From: CATOSP01 sp965216155
GTDB taxonomy: Bacteria > Chloroflexota > Dehalococcoidia > Lucifugimonadales > UBA3495
Direction of reading: 5' to 3'
NCBI GenBank assembly: GCA_965216155.1
Contig: CBDCFD010000006.1
Span: 806,001-870,000 of the forward strand
Length of the DNA stretch: 64,000 nucleotides
Of the stretch, positions 62,559-64,000 are shown in pieces. Within the stretch, counting starts at the first letter, position 1. Every line of letters starts with the position of its first letter. A program made the position numbers and the translations under genes. The notes under the pieces are model-generated. The model was given only the letters and a program-made list of their open reading frames with translations, did not search any database and was not told the origin of the DNA.

Positions 62559-62714
62559 ACCTAAACCAAAGCCAAGGTGAAATGCGCAGATAGTGGAGGT
62601 CAAACAGCGGTGCCGGATCATCCTCCAAGCACGGATGAGAGGGCTTCACTGGCGCAACCAAGCCAATCTTCATCGCCCCTCGAATGTACATCCCACCTCG
62701 GCTTTGGTTTAGGT
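62559..62714. repeat. 154-bp-type MITE, copy C (156 bp, reverse orientation)
   Basis: Ends ACCTAAACCAAAGCCAAGGT and CCTCGGCTTTGGTTTAGGT. Read in reverse it has the GGGGCGATGAAGATTGGCT block of copy A and CTCTCATCCGT of copy B. Confidence 0.82.
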
Positions 62715-62828
62715 CAGAATCCCGATGAGGGGCTCAACCGCGAGGAGAGAACATCGAACCCATGGGCACCTGGGGACATAGTATGCCCGCCACAATCCCA
62801 AAAAGAAGGCGGAAAGGGAGAGTTGGTT

Positions 62829-63380
62829 TTGACAACAAGCACCGAAGGCCCAATCGTGATGCAAATGGTGGGCTCGCTGTCCAGCGACGACCTGACCTGC
62901 GCCGTCATGCCCAGGCTCAACCGGCTGATCAACTTCGACGACTCCTCCTGGGCAGAACAGCTCGAAGCTGATGGGTTCAATAGCAGGCACATGGAGGCGA
63001 TGGAAGACCTGCTGGACTCATTCTTCGACACAGCCCATCTGGAGGAAAGCCTCACCAGGATCCTGAAAGAGACGAAGGACATCACCGAAGGCGAGGAACT
63101 GACCAACGCTATCCAACACTGGTCCAGCCAGATCCTGTGGGCCGACATATGGCAGAGAGCATGCCGATCCGGATTCCCGGATCCCATCGACGTCATGGCC
63201 TTTACCGCCAGGTTCCTTCTGGCTATTTCCTCCAGCAACATCCAACTGGAACGCATCAAAAGAGCCCGGGCTGAGGACCCGGAGCCGGACTGGAGCATGG
63301 ACGCAGAAGAAGTTCGGGAAGGCCAGGAGATGGCGGAGCTTGGGATGGAAGAGGACGCTGCTCAATGGCCCGTCTACTGA
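62829..63380 (+). CDS. Acidic helical protein upstream of MazF-like toxin, possible antitoxin
   Basis: About 183 residues if started at the TTG at 62829 (GGGAGAG six bases upstream); the frame is open upstream through the MITE, so the native start may be lost. SSDDLTCAVMPRLNRLINFD, ESLTRILKETKDITEGEELT and a strongly acidic C-terminus (EEVREGQEMAELGMEEDAAQ). It overlaps the MazF-like gene by 16 bp. Position and overlap suggest an antitoxin, but it is more than twice the usual MazE length and has no visible DNA-binding domain. Confidence 0.5.
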   Translation: MTTSTEGPIVMQMVGSLSSDDLTCAVMPRLNRLINFDDSSWAEQLEADGFNSRHMEAMEDLLDSFFDTAHLEESLTRILKETKDITEGEELTNAIQHWSSQILWADIWQRACRSGFPDPIDVMAFTARFLLAISSSNIQLERIKRARAEDPEPDWSMDAEEVREGQEMAELGMEEDAAQWPVY

Positions 63381-63712
63381 AGGGGGAAGTGAGGTGGGTC
63401 GACATAGAGCCGGTGGCCCAAGTCACCGGTCATGAACAGGGAAACCCCAGACCGGCGCTCATCCTGAGCGGTAACAGCTACAACCAGAACTCGGGACTGG
63501 TTATCGCAGCAATGATAACCGCCTCACCCAGGAGAAGGACAGGACTGTACTCGGTTGAAATCCAGAGCTTCCGCATGCCGAGACAGTCATGGGTTCTCAC
63601 GGGACAGATCAGGACCCTGTCCGCCGAAAGAGTCCGAGACCTCATTGGTCGAGTCAGCGAAGCAGAGATGAACAGGGTCCAAAGCTCCCTGCTACGCATC
63701 CTGGAGATATAG
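63365..63712 (+). CDS. MazF/PemK family endoribonuclease toxin
   Basis: 115 residues. GEVRWVDIEPVAQVTGHEQGNPRPALILS has the family's strand-loop GE.wWvd.....G.EQgg.RPalvls. SGLVIAAMITASPRRRTGLY and QSWVLTGQIRTLSAERVRDLIG match the PemK strands and the Q.Rtls..R motif. MazF-type toxins cut mRNA at short sequence sites and are held inactive by the upstream antitoxin. Here the upstream partner is the unusual 183-residue protein overlapping by 16 bp. Length and motifs are complete. Confidence 0.88.
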   Translation: MARLLKGEVRWVDIEPVAQVTGHEQGNPRPALILSGNSYNQNSGLVIAAMITASPRRRTGLYSVEIQSFRMPRQSWVLTGQIRTLSAERVRDLIGRVSEAEMNRVQSSLLRILEI

Positions 63713-63713
63713 G

Positions 63714-63824
63714 TTGAGGGGAGACTCAACAGAAACGATCCTGTCGGAGTACGACTTCCTGGAAGAGGACACCTTCCAGGCCTGCCTGCTGTTCGCCGAC
63801 AACTCAATGATGGTGGTCTACTAG
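63714..63824 (+). pseudogene. DUF433-type antitoxin, C-terminal fragment
   Basis: STETILSEYDFLEEDTFQACLLFAD and a stop at 63824. This resembles the end of DUF433 proteins (ILeeYPdLt.edi.aaL.yA). The N-terminal HTH part is missing, cut off just after the MazF stop. The remaining 176 bases of the window show no recognised gene. Confidence 0.55.
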
Positions 63825-64000
63825 GGAGTTCCTGCACGCCAAGGCCTGTCTCTGCTGGTACGAAGGCCACGCCGAGCCAGGCATCGCCAACTTCACCTTG
63901 ACTGGGTTCACCGGCAACACAAAACTGAAGGTCCGGGTGACCTGCGACGCCGATGCGGAGCTAGTGGGTAATCGCAAGCGGTGGGCGGGCGGTGTCAATG

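Noticed and set aside
61621..62691. Minus-strand open frame of about 356 codons opposite the zinc-ribbon gene
   Set aside because: It runs through a MITE and shows no protein-like motifs, while the plus frame has paired CxxC ribbons.
1..64000. CRISPR arrays and cas genes
   Set aside because: The repeats found are dispersed hairpins and MITEs. No run of equal direct repeats with unique spacers and no cas-like protein was seen.

Overview
The window is 64 kb of GC-rich bacterial chromosome, very rich in mobile DNA. No rRNA, ribosomal protein or other phylogenetic marker is present, so taxonomy is inference only. The metabolic genes (SMP-30 lactonases, DAO-type FAD oxidoreductases, Baeyer-Villiger monooxygenase, EthD/ABM-like barrels, SnoaL, M20 peptidase, class C beta-lactamase-like hydrolase), together with Uma2 genes and many IS630/IS1380/IS1182 copies, fit a Chloroflexota genome of the SAR202/Dehalococcoidia type, possibly host associated.

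Layout. 0-2.2 kb: two Uma2 genes and an aminotransferase. 2.4-5.5 kb: a small membrane-protein ORF cut by an IS630 element, then a lipoprotein with three Cache repeats. 5.8-7.3 kb: a tRNA with an odd anticodon loop, an ASCH gene with an in-frame stop, an epimerase fragment. 7.4-13.5 kb: a defence island. It holds a four-gene ubiquitin-like conjugation operon (Ubl, E2, JAMM peptidase, E1; order as in Bil/Bub-type antiphage operons), a divergent XRE regulator with an ImmA/IrrE peptidase, two TIR-like (ThsB/MTH538-like) ORFs and a zinc-ribbon protein. 13.8-24.1 kb: mostly mobile elements (IS1380 with a nested IS110 piece, ISL3 remnant, IS21, two IS630, an IS1182 and several MITEs), four of them joined end to end through shared CTAG sites. 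24.2-48.1 kb: catabolic genes read mainly on the minus strand, about half of them frameshifted or truncated, with more IS and MITE copies. 48.2-63.8 kb: a second defence locus on the plus strand with a DUF499-type ATPase, a DUF1156-type DNA methyltransferase, a PLD/SNF2 helicase, several unrecognised zinc-ribbon or small proteins and a MazF-like toxin; one gene is cut cleanly by an IS5 element.

Two patterns run through the window. First, a family of 22-25 bp hairpin elements with a CAGGCT-like tail has inserted at matching sites inside transposase genes; in seven cases the uninterrupted coding sequence can be reconstructed. Second, nearly all IS and MITE borders are CTAG or another YTAR site, and three kinds of MITE can be seen; two of them share ends with a full-length element present here (IS630 at 21057, IS1380 at 13852).

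Functionally, the Ubl operon would attach a small ubiquitin-like protein to targets, with the XRE/ImmA pair as likely regulator. The DUF499/DUF1156/helicase set looks like a modification-based antiphage system. The catabolic genes do not form one obvious pathway; they look like a set of paralogue-rich oxidation and hydrolysis genes under decay.
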